From positions 3,720,001-3,784,000 of the forward strand of contig CBDETM010000002.1 in the NCBI GenBank assembly GCA_965242905.1: a stretch of DNA of 64,000 nucleotides, read 5' to 3'. A program made the position numbers and the translations under genes. This document shows, piece by piece, positions 6,996 to 16,364 of this stretch; within the stretch, counting starts at the first letter, position 1; every line of letters begins with the position of its first letter. The notes under the pieces were generated by a model that was not told the DNA's origin, ran no database searches, and was given only the letters and a program-made list of their open reading frames with translations. The stretch is from Bin5 sp965242905 (GTDB taxonomy: Bacteria; Chloroflexota; Anaerolineae; Caldilineales; Caldilineaceae).

Positions 6996-8792
6996 ATGAC
7001 TAAGATGCCTAAATCCTCTTTCACTCTTCTCAAAGAGGAACTGAAAAAACAGATCCCACGTATAACCCTCCTCTTCGCGCTCGCCCTCCTCGGCACCGCA
7101 ATCGGCCTGGTCCAGCCCTTCCTCTTCAAACTGCTCATCGACACCGCAATTCCCGCAGCCGACCTGCGCCTGATCGCCCTCCTCCTCGTCGGCATGGTAG
7201 TCGTGCCCGTCCTCAGTGCCGGCCTCAACGCCGCAAACCACTACCTGCGCGCCTACATCGGCGAAAGCGTCTCCCAACGACTGCGACGCGACCTGTTCGA
7301 CCACCTCCTGCACGTCCGCCTCGCCGACCTCGAGCGGTTCAAGACAGGAGAGCATCTTCATCGCCTCACTCGCAGCTGCGGCAGAATCGGCGACGTCTTC
7401 GTCGGGAACCACCTGCTTCCGCTGGCAATGAGCGCCATCCTACTTCTGGGCACGCTCGCTGCCATGACCGCGCTGCACTGGCGCCTCACCCTTCTGGCGC
7501 TCCTCGCCTTTCCCCTCTCGTACCTCCTGACAAGGAAGACGCGCAAACATGCCCAGACCCTTGAACGCAACTTCTCCAATACGTTAGAGGCTGGCCAGAG
7601 CTACCTCAATGAATTCTTTCCCGGCATGCGCACAATCCGGGCCTTCAACGCCGAGCCCTATGAAAAAGCGCGCTGGCAGGACTGGCTCGTGAAGCATCGC
7701 AGCATCAAAGCCAGAGTCACGGCCTTCCACGAACTGATTCGCATAGTCCTGCCTGAAACCGTCAACTACGTCGCCGCCGGCCTCGTCTTCGGTTACGGCG
7801 CCTTCGAGATCATTCAGGGCCGGCTGACCATAGGCAGTCTCGTCGCCTTCGCCGCCTACCTTCCCCGCGCCTACGCCGTCCTGCAGTCTCTGCTCGGCAC
7901 CCACGTCAACCTGCAGGAGGCCCGCATCAACGCCGAAAAAGTAGATGCCCTCTTTGCCCTCCCTCATGAACCATCCGGCCCGACGGTCCTGGCGGCCGGA
8001 GATGCCTCACAGGAGCGGAGCGGCGCAAGCATGCCTCCCCTTGCCGGCGCCGCGCTGGCCTTCAACAACGTCTCCTTCGACTACGGCCGCGGCGACTTCG
8101 GCGCACGCGACCTGACCTTCCGCATCGAGCCCGGCGAGTTCGTCGGCATAGTCGGTCCCAGCGGTGGTGGTAAGTCCACCATTATAGACCTCATCATGGG
8201 CTTCTACACGCCCCAGTCCGGAACCATCACGCTGGACATGATCGACCTCCGGGAACTTTCCCTGACCTCGCTGCGCAGTCAGATCGGCCTCGTTTCCCAG
8301 GACCTGTTCTTCTGGAACGACAGTATAAGCCGCAACATCATTTATCCCCGCACCGACGAAGATGCCGGCGCCGTCAGCGAAGCCGCCCGCACAGCACAGA
8401 TCGATGAATTTATCACCGGGCTGCCCCACGACTACCGTACCATCATCGGTGAACGCGGCTTGACGCTGTCCGGTGGCGAACGCCAGCGCCTCGCCATCGC
8501 CCGCGCCCTTCGCAAGAACCCCAGGCTCCTCCTCCTCGACGAAGCCACCTCCGCTCTCGACGCCATTACCGAGCAGAAAGTCCGCGATGCCTTCGATAAG
8601 GCACGTGCCGGCCGCACTGCCATCGTCGTCGCCCATCGCCTCTCAACAATCCTCAATGCCGACAGAATCTTCGTCATCGACCAGGGCCGCCTGATCGAGA
8701 CCGGCAGCCGCCGTGAGCTGCTGGCCCAACGCGGTCTCTTCTATGACCTGTACACGGCACAATCTTTCGATCTTCCTGCGATCGCGCTATAA
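6996..8792 (+). CDS. ABC exporter, fused membrane and ATPase domains (MsbA/LmrA type)
   Basis: A 598-residue half-transporter, expected to work as a homodimer moving a lipid, drug or peptide outward. The N-terminal six-helix region spans about residues 20-320 and the nucleotide-binding domain about 345-590. Walker A (GPSGGGKST) lies near residue 387, the signature LSGGERQ near 491, Walker B (LLLLDEATSALD) near 511, and the H-loop in VVAHRLST. The middle residue of Walker A is Gly rather than the more usual Cys/Ser, which is tolerated. Start ATG 6996 could also be 7008. It stands alone, divergent from the LivK-type gene and 82 nt before transketolase, so the cargo is unknown. Confidence 0.93.
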   Translation: MTKMPKSSFTLLKEELKKQIPRITLLFALALLGTAIGLVQPFLFKLLIDTAIPAADLRLIALLLVGMVVVPVLSAGLNAANHYLRAYIGESVSQRLRRDLFDHLLHVRLADLERFKTGEHLHRLTRSCGRIGDVFVGNHLLPLAMSAILLLGTLAAMTALHWRLTLLALLAFPLSYLLTRKTRKHAQTLERNFSNTLEAGQSYLNEFFPGMRTIRAFNAEPYEKARWQDWLVKHRSIKARVTAFHELIRIVLPETVNYVAAGLVFGYGAFEIIQGRLTIGSLVAFAAYLPRAYAVLQSLLGTHVNLQEARINAEKVDALFALPHEPSGPTVLAAGDASQERSGASMPPLAGAALAFNNVSFDYGRGDFGARDLTFRIEPGEFVGIVGPSGGGKSTIIDLIMGFYTPQSGTITLDMIDLRELSLTSLRSQIGLVSQDLFFWNDSISRNIIYPRTDEDAGAVSEAARTAQIDEFITGLPHDYRTIIGERGLTLSGGERQRLAIARALRKNPRLLLLDEATSALDAITEQKVRDAFDKARAGRTAIVVAHRLSTILNADRIFVIDQGRLIETGSRRELLAQRGLFYDLYTAQSFDLPAIAL

Positions 8793-8874
8793 TCCGTAGT
8801 AATCCCTGCAGCCTTTGCGCACCTAACGCGCCTCTGGCTGTCAGCTACCATTCACCCTAAGGATTCTGCCACCG

Positions 8875-10947
8875 ATGTCACCCAATACTAACGGTCAGGG
8901 CGCCGCGTCCCTGCCTTTCGAAAGCCCAACCCTCGATCCGGAACTGGAAGAAAACGTAGTCAACACCATTCGCATGCTCGCACTGGACGCCGTCCAGGCC
9001 GCCAATTCGGGCCACGCCGGCCTGCCCATGGGCATGGCCACCGCCGCCCTCACCCTCTGGCGCCGGCATCTGCGCTACAACCCGGCCAACCCCGACTGGC
9101 ACAACCGTGACCGCTTCATCCTCAGTGCCGGCCACGGCTCCATGCTCCTCTATTCCCTGCTCCACCTGACCGGCTACGATCTCCCCCTCCAGGAGCTCAA
9201 GAACTTCCGCCAGTACGGCAGCATGACCCCAGGCCACCCCGAGTACGGCCACGCCCCCGGTGTCGAGACCACCACCGGCCCGCTCGGCCAGGGCTTCGCC
9301 AACGGCGTCGGCATGGCCATCGCCGAACAGTGGCTCGCCGCCACCTTCAACCGCCCCGGCCACGATGTCATTTCCCACCATATCTACGCCATCGTCAGTG
9401 ACGGCGACCTCATGGAAGGCGTCGCCCAGGAAGCCGCCAGCCTCGCCGGCCACCTCCGCCTCGGCAAACTGATCTATCTCTACGACGACAACCGCGTCAC
9501 CATCGACGGCTACACCGATTTGGCCTTCACCGAGGACCAGTACCAGCGCTTCGAAGCCTACGGCTGGCACGTCCTCAAGGTGGAAGGCATGGACAGCGTC
9601 GCCGTCGACGCCGCCATCGCCGCCGCCAAACAGGACCCCCGCCCCAGCCTCATCGGCTGCACCACCATTATCGGCTTTGGCGCCCCCAAACAGGGCGAGC
9701 CCGATATGCACAGCGACGCCCTCCCCGACGAAGAGGTCGCCCAGACCAAGGCCAACCTCGAATGGCCGCAGGAACCGACCTTCTTTCTGCCCGACGACGT
9801 GCGTGAGTTCTGCCTCCAGGCCGTAGAGCGCGGCAATAGGCTCGAATCCGACGACAGCAAACTGTGGGACGCCTACGCCGCCGCCCACCCGGACCTTGCC
9901 GCCCAGTTCAGCGCGATGCTGCAGGGCCAGCTTCCCGTCGGCTGGGAGGACGCCCTGCCCACCTTCGATGGCGGTGGCAGCGCGGCCACCCGTAACGCCA
10001 GCGGCGATACCCTCAACGCCCTCGCGCCCGTCATTACCAATCTCATCGGGGGCAGCGCCGACCTCGCGCCCAGCAACAAGACGATCATCAGCGGTAGCCC
10101 CGACTTTCAGCCCGATTCCTACAGCGGCCGCAACTTCCGTTTCGGCGTGCGCGAACATGGCATGGGTGCCGTCCTCAACGGCATGGCCCTACACGGCGGC
10201 GTCATCCCCTACGGCGGCACCTTCCTCGTCTTCAGCGACTACATGCGCGCCAGCATCCGTCTCGCCGCCCTCATGGGCGCGCCCGTCATCTTCATCTTCA
10301 CCCACGACAGCATCGGCGTCGGCGAAGACGGCCCCACTCATCAACCTGTCGAACAGGTGGCCGCCCTCCGCGCCATTCCCAATCTCACCGTCATCCGCCC
10401 TGCCGACGCCAACGAGGTGGCGCAGGCCTGGAAAGCCGCCCTGCAAAACAAGAGCGGCCCCACCGCGCTCATCTTCTCACGCCAGAATCTGCCCGTCTAC
10501 GACCGCACAGCCGCGGGTGTCGCCGCAGCCGCCGGCACTGCCCAGGGCGGATATGTCTTTTACCAGAGTAATGGAGCATCAGGTGCCGCGTCCGAGCTGG
10601 CCCTCATCTCCTCCGGCAGCGAGCTCGAGCTCGCCTACAATGCGGCCCAGCAACTTGCCGAGAACGGCGCCGCCGTGCGCGTCGTCAGCCTGCCCAGCTG
10701 GGAGCTCTTTTCCGCCCAGTCGCCCGCCTACCAGCAGGACGTCCTGCCGTCGAACGCCCTGAAGCTCTCCGTCGAAGCCGGCGTCACCCAGGGTTGGGAG
10801 CGCTGGGTCGGCAACGACCCAGCCCGTGGCGCCGCCATCGGCCTCAATCGCTTCGGCGCCAGCGCACCCCAGCAGGATGTCTACGCCAATCTCGGCCTCA
10901 CCGTCGATGCCGTCGTCAGCGCCGCGCAGACACTCCTGGAGGCGTAG
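8875..10947 (+). CDS. tkt: Transketolase
   Basis: The 690-residue enzyme moves two-carbon units between sugar phosphates in the non-oxidative pentose phosphate pathway, using thiamine diphosphate and Mg2+. Visible family marks in order: SGHAGLPMGMA near residue 45, GPLGQG near 135, the ThDP-binding SDGDLMEG near 178 with the following N (DDNRVTIDG), a substrate-binding HSDALPDEE region near 280, and the catalytic region FGVREHGMG near 424. Length and motif order are complete. AAGGA lies about 10 nt before the ATG. The next gene begins 6 nt after its stop, so they are probably co-transcribed. Confidence 0.97.
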   Translation: MSPNTNGQGAASLPFESPTLDPELEENVVNTIRMLALDAVQAANSGHAGLPMGMATAALTLWRRHLRYNPANPDWHNRDRFILSAGHGSMLLYSLLHLTGYDLPLQELKNFRQYGSMTPGHPEYGHAPGVETTTGPLGQGFANGVGMAIAEQWLAATFNRPGHDVISHHIYAIVSDGDLMEGVAQEAASLAGHLRLGKLIYLYDDNRVTIDGYTDLAFTEDQYQRFEAYGWHVLKVEGMDSVAVDAAIAAAKQDPRPSLIGCTTIIGFGAPKQGEPDMHSDALPDEEVAQTKANLEWPQEPTFFLPDDVREFCLQAVERGNRLESDDSKLWDAYAAAHPDLAAQFSAMLQGQLPVGWEDALPTFDGGGSAATRNASGDTLNALAPVITNLIGGSADLAPSNKTIISGSPDFQPDSYSGRNFRFGVREHGMGAVLNGMALHGGVIPYGGTFLVFSDYMRASIRLAALMGAPVIFIFTHDSIGVGEDGPTHQPVEQVAALRAIPNLTVIRPADANEVAQAWKAALQNKSGPTALIFSRQNLPVYDRTAAGVAAAAGTAQGGYVFYQSNGASGAASELALISSGSELELAYNAAQQLAENGAAVRVVSLPSWELFSAQSPAYQQDVLPSNALKLSVEAGVTQGWERWVGNDPARGAAIGLNRFGASAPQQDVYANLGLTVDAVVSAAQTLLEA

Positions 10948-10953
10948 CAGTCA

Positions 10954-11544
10954 ATGCTTGGGGCCCTGGCCGCTGTCCTCCAGCAGACCCGGCAGCATCA
11001 CGCTATCGAACACGCCACTATCCATCTGCTGGCAGCCCGCTTCCCACGCCGTGTTTTCGCCGGCATGAGTGATCCCTGGGGCTTCACGCTCTACGGGCAG
11101 CTGTCCGGCGAAGACATCGAAGAGGCAGTCCGCGAAGCGATTCAGCGCCTTCAGGATGGCGAAGTGGAGTTGGCCTTCCATCCCAACTGCGGCACCAACC
11201 TGACCGCCACAATTCTCCTGGTGACCGCGGCCGCATTCCTAGGCAGCATCGACTGGCGGCGTTCCCCTCTTCAACCGCCCAATGGGACATTCCCCCTGGA
11301 AGAGGAAGGAAATCAAGCCGCTCCCGAACTGTCTCCAAGCCGGCCCCGGCCGGGCAGCGGCAGGACAATCCTCGATAGAATGACAGTGACTGCTGGATTC
11401 ATGACGCTTGCTCTTCTGGTCTCAACACCGCTGGGAATGCGGTTGCAGCGGCTGACTACCTTAGCGAGTATTGGCAACCGCGTGCTGGCCCAGGTCGTCC
11501 CAATCAAGCGCGGTCAGGCCTATCGTGTCACCTTTGCACAATAA
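10954..11544 (+). CDS. DUF6391-like protein
   Basis: A 196-residue protein whose first half carries features I associate with DUF6391: HAIEHATIHLL, a GMSDPWGFTLYG stretch, an alternating helix (REAIQRLQDGE) and AFHPNCGTN with conserved Cys. A hydrophobic stretch follows at about residues 84-98 and another at about 145-160, so it is probably membrane-attached. The His-rich and Cys-containing motifs could bind a metal, but this is inference. It starts 6 nt after transketolase. The tail after residue 100 is poorly conserved in composition. Biochemical function is unknown. Confidence 0.75.
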   Translation: MLGALAAVLQQTRQHHAIEHATIHLLAARFPRRVFAGMSDPWGFTLYGQLSGEDIEEAVREAIQRLQDGEVELAFHPNCGTNLTATILLVTAAAFLGSIDWRRSPLQPPNGTFPLEEEGNQAAPELSPSRPRPGSGRTILDRMTVTAGFMTLALLVSTPLGMRLQRLTTLASIGNRVLAQVVPIKRGQAYRVTFAQ

Positions 11545-11583
11545 CAATGACCGGGGGCCGTAGCCTCCGAGACTGGTAACGTA

Positions 11584-12606
11584 TTGGCAAACTATCTGTT
11601 CCTCGCGCCCGATGAGTTTCTGCTGGGGCAGCGCCTTGGCCAGTTGAAGCAGGCACTCGGCGATCCAGAAATGGCCTCGCTGAACATTGCCGAACTGGAT
11701 GGCGCCCGCTCCAATGCCAGCGATATTCTCTACCATGCCGGCGCCCTGCCCTTCCTCGCCGACCGGCGCCTGATCATCGTGCGCGGCTACCTCGCCAATC
11801 TCGAGTCCCGCCTCGGCACGGCCAGGTCGCCCAACAGGACTGCACAGGCCGAAGCGCGCCAAATCCTGGAAACGCTCGCAGAGCCGAGCCTCTCAAATGA
11901 TCTCGTCTTCATCGACGACAAACTGGACAAACGGCGCGCCATCTGGCGAGGCCTGGACGGCCTCGCCGGACTCGATCAGCTCAGCAAGGACGGACGCCTG
12001 ACTATCGAGGAGCTGAAAACGCCCGAGGCCCGCGCTCTGCCCTCCTGGATCGCCAACACTGCCCGCCGCGATGGAACTGAAATCGATGGTAGAGCCGTGC
12101 AAATGCTGGCAACCTACGTGGGCGCCGACCTGCGCCGCCTGACCCTCGAGCTGGACAAACTGCGCTCCTACGCCGCCGGCCGCGCCATCACGGCAGACGA
12201 CGTGCAGCGCCTCGTAAGCGATACCAGCGAAGCCCTCATCTGGGATCTGACCGACGCTATCGGTCAGCGCGACGGCCGTAAGGCGATGCGCGCCCTCTAC
12301 GCGCTGCGCCGCAACGACGCCAACCCGTTCTACCTTCTGACCATGATCACCCGCCAGTACCGCATCATGATCAAAGTCAAAGATGAGACCGCCCGTGCCC
12401 CCGGCAACGAATTCGACGTCGCCGGACGCGTCGGCGAGAGCCCCTTTCCCGTCAAAAAAGCGATGGCCCAGAGCCGCAACTATGCCCTCCCACAGTTGGA
12501 AAGAATCCTCGATCGGCTCCTCTCCTCCGACTTTGCCATGAAGACCGGCGCCGACCCCAACACCGAAATCGACGTTCTGGTAGCAGAACTGACCCAATCC
12601 CGCTAG
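11584..12606 (+). CDS. holA: DNA polymerase III subunit delta
   Basis: The 340-residue protein is the clamp-loader subunit that opens the beta sliding clamp. It shows the expected layout: an N-terminal nucleotide-fold segment (YLFLAPDEFLLGQRL, then DRRLIIVRGYLANLES and DDKLDKRRAIWRGL), a middle helical region (LDKLRSYAAGRAITADDVQRL) and a C-terminal collar domain (NPFYLLTMITRQYRIMIKVK, then VKKAMAQSR). Walker motifs are absent, as usual for delta. The start is TTG at 11584, without a clear Shine-Dalgarno. It lies 39 nt after the DUF6391 gene and 16 nt before the M16-like gene. Confidence 0.9.
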   Translation: MANYLFLAPDEFLLGQRLGQLKQALGDPEMASLNIAELDGARSNASDILYHAGALPFLADRRLIIVRGYLANLESRLGTARSPNRTAQAEARQILETLAEPSLSNDLVFIDDKLDKRRAIWRGLDGLAGLDQLSKDGRLTIEELKTPEARALPSWIANTARRDGTEIDGRAVQMLATYVGADLRRLTLELDKLRSYAAGRAITADDVQRLVSDTSEALIWDLTDAIGQRDGRKAMRALYALRRNDANPFYLLTMITRQYRIMIKVKDETARAPGNEFDVAGRVGESPFPVKKAMAQSRNYALPQLERILDRLLSSDFAMKTGADPNTEIDVLVAELTQSR

Positions 12607-12622
12607 AGGAACGCAACGCCTG

Positions 12623-13966
12623 ATGAATAGACACTGCTCCTTTTCTCCCCCAACTCACGCCCAGGCGGCCCAAACCGCTGCGGGCATAAGTACAACGATT
12701 GGACCTGAAACGATCCACCGCGTCCAGACCGCAAACGGCATCACCATTCTGGTCCGCCCCAACCCATCCGCTCCGGTCGTCATGCTGGAGGGTGCCCTGC
12801 GCGCCGGCAGCGTCGATGAGCCGGCCAATTTGACCGGCCTCGCCTCCTTCACCGCTTCCCTTGTAAGCCGCGGCAGCGCCAGCTACGACTTCGATCGCTT
12901 CAACGAGGCCGTGGAATCGGTCGGTGCCAGCGTCAGCGCCGGCGGCGGCACACACGTCACCAACTTTGGCAGCGAGAGCCTTGTCGAAGATTTCCCGCTC
13001 ATGGTGGAGATCTTGGCCGACATTCTGCAGCGGCCCACCTTCCCCACCGAACACATCGAACGCGTGCGCAACCAGCGGCTCGTCCGCTTGCAAGAGCGCG
13101 AACAGAGCACGCGCAGCGTCTCTTTCCGCCGCTTCAACGAAATGATCTACGGAGACCATCCCTACGGCCTGCCCACGTCCGGCTATATCGAGACGATCCA
13201 GGAAATCAACCGCGACCATGTGGCCCGCTTCCACCAGGATCACTATCGCCCCAACCAGGCCATTGTAGTCGTCAGCGGCGATGTCGAGCCCGAGGCTGTG
13301 GTGGCGCTGCTGGAATCCCACTTCGGCGACTGGACCACCGCCGTCGAACCGCCTCCCCCCGCCAATACCATCCCACCGGTGACCGGCGCCAAAGGCATCC
13401 AGCGCAAGACCTTCCCTATGCCCGGCAAGGTCCAGTCAGATGTCGTCATCGGTTGCCTCGCCATCTCCCGCAACCATCCCGACTACCATGCCGTCCAGGT
13501 CGCCAACAATATCCTCGGCCAGTTCGGCATGATGGGACGCTTGGGAGAAAATGTGCGCGAGCGCCAGGGTCTCGCCTACTACAGCTACAGCGCCCTCGAC
13601 GCCGACATCGGCATCGGGCCCTGGGTCGCCTTCGCCGGCGTCAATCCCCAGAACGTCGACCAGGCCATCGACAGCATCCTCCACGAATTCGAGCGGCTCG
13701 GGCAGGAACCGGTCACCGACGAAGAGCTCTCCGACAGCATCGCCAACATGACTGGCACTCTCCCCCTCCGCCTGGAAACCAACGACGGCGTCGCCTCCAT
13801 CCTGCTCAATATGGAATGGTTCGGCCTCGGCTTGGACTATCTCCAGACCTATCAGGATCGGATCAGATCCATCACCAAAGAGGATGTCCAGCGCGTCGCC
13901 GCCCATTACCTGCGCACAGATGCCTATACGCTGGTGACCGCTGGCCCCGAACCAAACGAGAACTGA
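12623..13966 (+). CDS. M16-family peptidase homologue lacking the zinc motif
   Basis: A 447-residue protein with the two-lobed pitrilysin/insulinase (M16) fold: N-terminal lobe from VQTANGITILVRPN to about residue 230, C-terminal lobe from about 245. Where active members carry HxxEH, this protein reads SFTAS (about residues 74-78), so the zinc ligands are gone. The substrate-binding R/Y element of the second lobe is present (VRERQGLAYYSYSA, about residues 311-324). This is the pattern of the non-catalytic partner in M16B heterodimers. No active partner gene adjoins. No signal peptide is visible. It sits between holA and an ABC-2 exporter, with only 6 nt to the latter. Confidence 0.85.
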   Translation: MNRHCSFSPPTHAQAAQTAAGISTTIGPETIHRVQTANGITILVRPNPSAPVVMLEGALRAGSVDEPANLTGLASFTASLVSRGSASYDFDRFNEAVESVGASVSAGGGTHVTNFGSESLVEDFPLMVEILADILQRPTFPTEHIERVRNQRLVRLQEREQSTRSVSFRRFNEMIYGDHPYGLPTSGYIETIQEINRDHVARFHQDHYRPNQAIVVVSGDVEPEAVVALLESHFGDWTTAVEPPPPANTIPPVTGAKGIQRKTFPMPGKVQSDVVIGCLAISRNHPDYHAVQVANNILGQFGMMGRLGENVRERQGLAYYSYSALDADIGIGPWVAFAGVNPQNVDQAIDSILHEFERLGQEPVTDEELSDSIANMTGTLPLRLETNDGVASILLNMEWFGLGLDYLQTYQDRIRSITKEDVQRVAAHYLRTDAYTLVTAGPEPNEN

Positions 13967-13972
13967 ACCACC

Positions 13973-15001
13973 GTGGAACAAGACCCTGTCATTCACATCG
14001 ATCAGTTAACCAAGGTCTACACCGTCAACGAACGCGACGCGGGACTTATCGCCGCCATGCGCAGTCTGGTCAAGCGCAAAACGCGCGACGTCAATGCCGT
14101 GGACGCCATCTCCTTCTCCGTCAGCGAAGGCGAGATCGTCGGCTTCCTCGGCCCCAACGGCGCCGGCAAAACCACCACCCTCAAGATGCTCTCCGGCCTG
14201 CTCCATCCCACCGGCGGCAGCGCAACCGTCCTCGGCTACCGCCCCTGGGAGCGCAACCGCGACTACCTGCGCCGTATGACCCTGGTGATGGGCCAGCGCA
14301 ACCAGCTCCTGTGGGATATCCCCGTCATAGACACCTTCGAACTCAACCGCGCCGTCTACCGCATCCCCGAAGCGCACTACCGGCTCTCCGTTGACGAACT
14401 GACCGAGCTCCTGGAATTGGAGACGCTGCTGCAGAAGCCGACCCGAAACCTCTCTCTCGGCGAGCGCATGAAATGCGAAATCGCCGCCGCGCTCCTCCAC
14501 CGGCCATCCGTCCTCTTTCTCGACGAGCCGACCATTGGCCTCGATGTGACCATGCAGCGCCGCATCCGCCGCTTCATCACCGAGTACAATCAACACACCG
14601 GCGCCACCGTCCTGCTGACCAGCCACTACATGGCCGACGTCGAAGCCCTCTGCAAGCGCGTCATCGTCATCCACCATGGCAAACTGCTCTACGATGGCGA
14701 GTTGACAGGCCTGGCCGACCGCTTCGCGCCCTTCAAAACCGTCGAAGTCAAACTGCAAAACGGCCTCGACGGCCGCCCGCTCGCACAGTACGGCGAGCTG
14801 ATGGCCCAGAGTGAAGGCCGAATCACATTGCGCATCCCCAAAGACGACACCGCCTCCGTCACCGGCCGCCTGCTGTCTGAGCTCGACGTCGCCGACCTGA
14901 CCGTGCAAGACCCGCCCATCGAGGACGTGATCGAGCATGTATTTAGTCAGTCCCCCAGCCCGCTGGATGCCCCTGACGCGCAGCAGACCCTAGGCGCCTA
15001 G
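13973..15001 (+). CDS. ABC-2 exporter ATP-binding protein
   Basis: A 342-residue ATPase of the NatA/DrrA-like class that powers the two permeases at 16365-17969. Visible: Walker A LGPNGAGKTTT near residue 60, Q-loop MGQRNQLLWD near 105, a signature that reads LSLGERM near 162, Walker B VLFLDEPTIGLD near 181, and H-loop TSHYMADVEALC near 220. The C-terminal 90 residues form the extra regulatory region common in this class. It starts with GTG at 13973, 6 nt after the M16-like gene. The substrate of this exporter type is generally unknown; a lipoprotein gene is inserted between the ATPase and the permeases. Confidence 0.92.
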   Translation: MEQDPVIHIDQLTKVYTVNERDAGLIAAMRSLVKRKTRDVNAVDAISFSVSEGEIVGFLGPNGAGKTTTLKMLSGLLHPTGGSATVLGYRPWERNRDYLRRMTLVMGQRNQLLWDIPVIDTFELNRAVYRIPEAHYRLSVDELTELLELETLLQKPTRNLSLGERMKCEIAAALLHRPSVLFLDEPTIGLDVTMQRRIRRFITEYNQHTGATVLLTSHYMADVEALCKRVIVIHHGKLLYDGELTGLADRFAPFKTVEVKLQNGLDGRPLAQYGELMAQSEGRITLRIPKDDTASVTGRLLSELDVADLTVQDPPIEDVIEHVFSQSPSPLDAPDAQQTLGA

Positions 15002-15013
15002 GACGGTCGAAAT

Positions 15014-16234
15014 ATGAAAAGTTGCCTGCGTAAAGAGTTGAGAACTGCCCTGGCATACCTACTCCTCCCAATCATACTTCTGGGGGGATGCGTCAGCCCG
15101 GTTCCGAACGCAGAGTCACTTCAGACGCTCTCGGCCGCCGCCGCGACTCCAGCAACCTCGGACGAAAAAGAAGAGTCGTTCTCTGCTTCAGCAATCGCGG
15201 ACACTGCCGAACAAACGCAGACTGTAGAGCAGGTCGCAACCGGCGCGGGCGAGACAGAAATGGCCTCGATTGTGGGCGCCGCCTTAGACTTCATCGAGCT
15301 CCTGGATGAACGTCAGCAAGAAGCCGCCCTGCTTCCGTTTGACAGCAACAAGCGGCCCAACTGGTCAAACCTGCCCGAAGGCATGTTGCCCTTCGACCGC
15401 AACGGCGTACGCATCGGAGACTTCAACGAGGATCAGTTTTCTGCCATGATGGCCTTTCTCGCCACTGCGCTGAGCGGCGATGGACTCGACACTGTGGCCG
15501 CAGTCGTGGCTGCCGAACTGGTTCTGGCCGAATCTTCGCGGGCCTCCCGTTCAGGATTAAGCGAGGGAAACTACTGGCTTGCCTTTTTCGGCACACCTTC
15601 GCCAACAGAGCCGTGGGCATGGCAGTTTGGCGGCCATCACTTGGCTGTTAACATGTCGATTTCAAATGGCCGCATCACCATGTCCCCCACCTTCATAGGT
15701 GTCGAACCGGCCGTTTTCGCCGCAGTCGCTGTAGCACGTGCCTTCCCAGCACTTGGCGGCGAACGCGCAAGCGACGAAACAGAGACAGCCGCGCCCTTTG
15801 CCCGCGAAATTGAGGCCGGACTGGCACTCGTAAACAGCCTGTCCGCTGCCTCGCATGACACCGTATTCCTTTCGCGTCGCCCCAGTGGTCTGATAACGGG
15901 AGCAGGCCGGGACGGAGTTATCCCTGAACTGGAGGGGTCGCAAGCAAGCGGCTGGAGTCCGGCCCTGAAACAGGCTCTGCTCGATCTGGTGTTCCTTTGG
16001 GTCGGTACGCTTCCGCCCCACAACGCAGCGATGCGCATGCAAGAAATTGAGGCCCGTCTGGACGATACCTTCTTTGCCTGGTACGGGCCCATCGATGGCT
16101 CCGGCGCAATCTACTACCGAATTCAGAGCCCGGTTCTGATAATCGAATTCTTGACGCGCGGCCCGGTTGATGTCACCAATGGCCACTATCATTCGATCTA
16201 CCGTGACCCAACCAATGAATATGGCCGGCAATGA
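15014..16234 (+). CDS. DUF3500-containing lipoprotein
   Basis: A 406-residue exported lipoprotein: signal peptide with lipobox LLGGC (Cys26), a low-complexity Ser/Ala/Thr/Glu linker to about residue 70, then a globular domain to the end. The domain shows DUF3500 features: NWSNLPEGMLPFDRNGVRIGD near residue 115, a GNYWLAFFGTPSP region with GGHHLAVN near 205, and the ending YYRIQSPVLIIEF followed by GHYHSIYRDPTNEYG. The many conserved His may bind a metal, which is inference. It lies 12 nt after the ABC-2 ATPase and 130 nt before the permease, so it may be an accessory of that exporter. Confidence 0.82.
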   Translation: MKSCLRKELRTALAYLLLPIILLGGCVSPVPNAESLQTLSAAAATPATSDEKEESFSASAIADTAEQTQTVEQVATGAGETEMASIVGAALDFIELLDERQQEAALLPFDSNKRPNWSNLPEGMLPFDRNGVRIGDFNEDQFSAMMAFLATALSGDGLDTVAAVVAAELVLAESSRASRSGLSEGNYWLAFFGTPSPTEPWAWQFGGHHLAVNMSISNGRITMSPTFIGVEPAVFAAVAVARAFPALGGERASDETETAAPFAREIEAGLALVNSLSAASHDTVFLSRRPSGLITGAGRDGVIPELEGSQASGWSPALKQALLDLVFLWVGTLPPHNAAMRMQEIEARLDDTFFAWYGPIDGSGAIYYRIQSPVLIIEFLTRGPVDVTNGHYHSIYRDPTNEYGRQ

Positions 16235-16364
16235 AAGCAATGGATGGCCCGCCTTGGCCTGTTGCCCGCAGTTTCGTCCGTCGCGTCCCTTGAAGCGTGC
16301 CCGCCGCGGCCGCCCGACAGTTTCTTTCCCTTTCTCCTAGGAGTGCCTGAGCCCAAGATAACGA

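Noticed and set aside
8878..10158. Minus-strand 426-residue frame within transketolase
   Set aside because: Val/Gly/Glu-rich antisense frame inside a clear transketolase gene.
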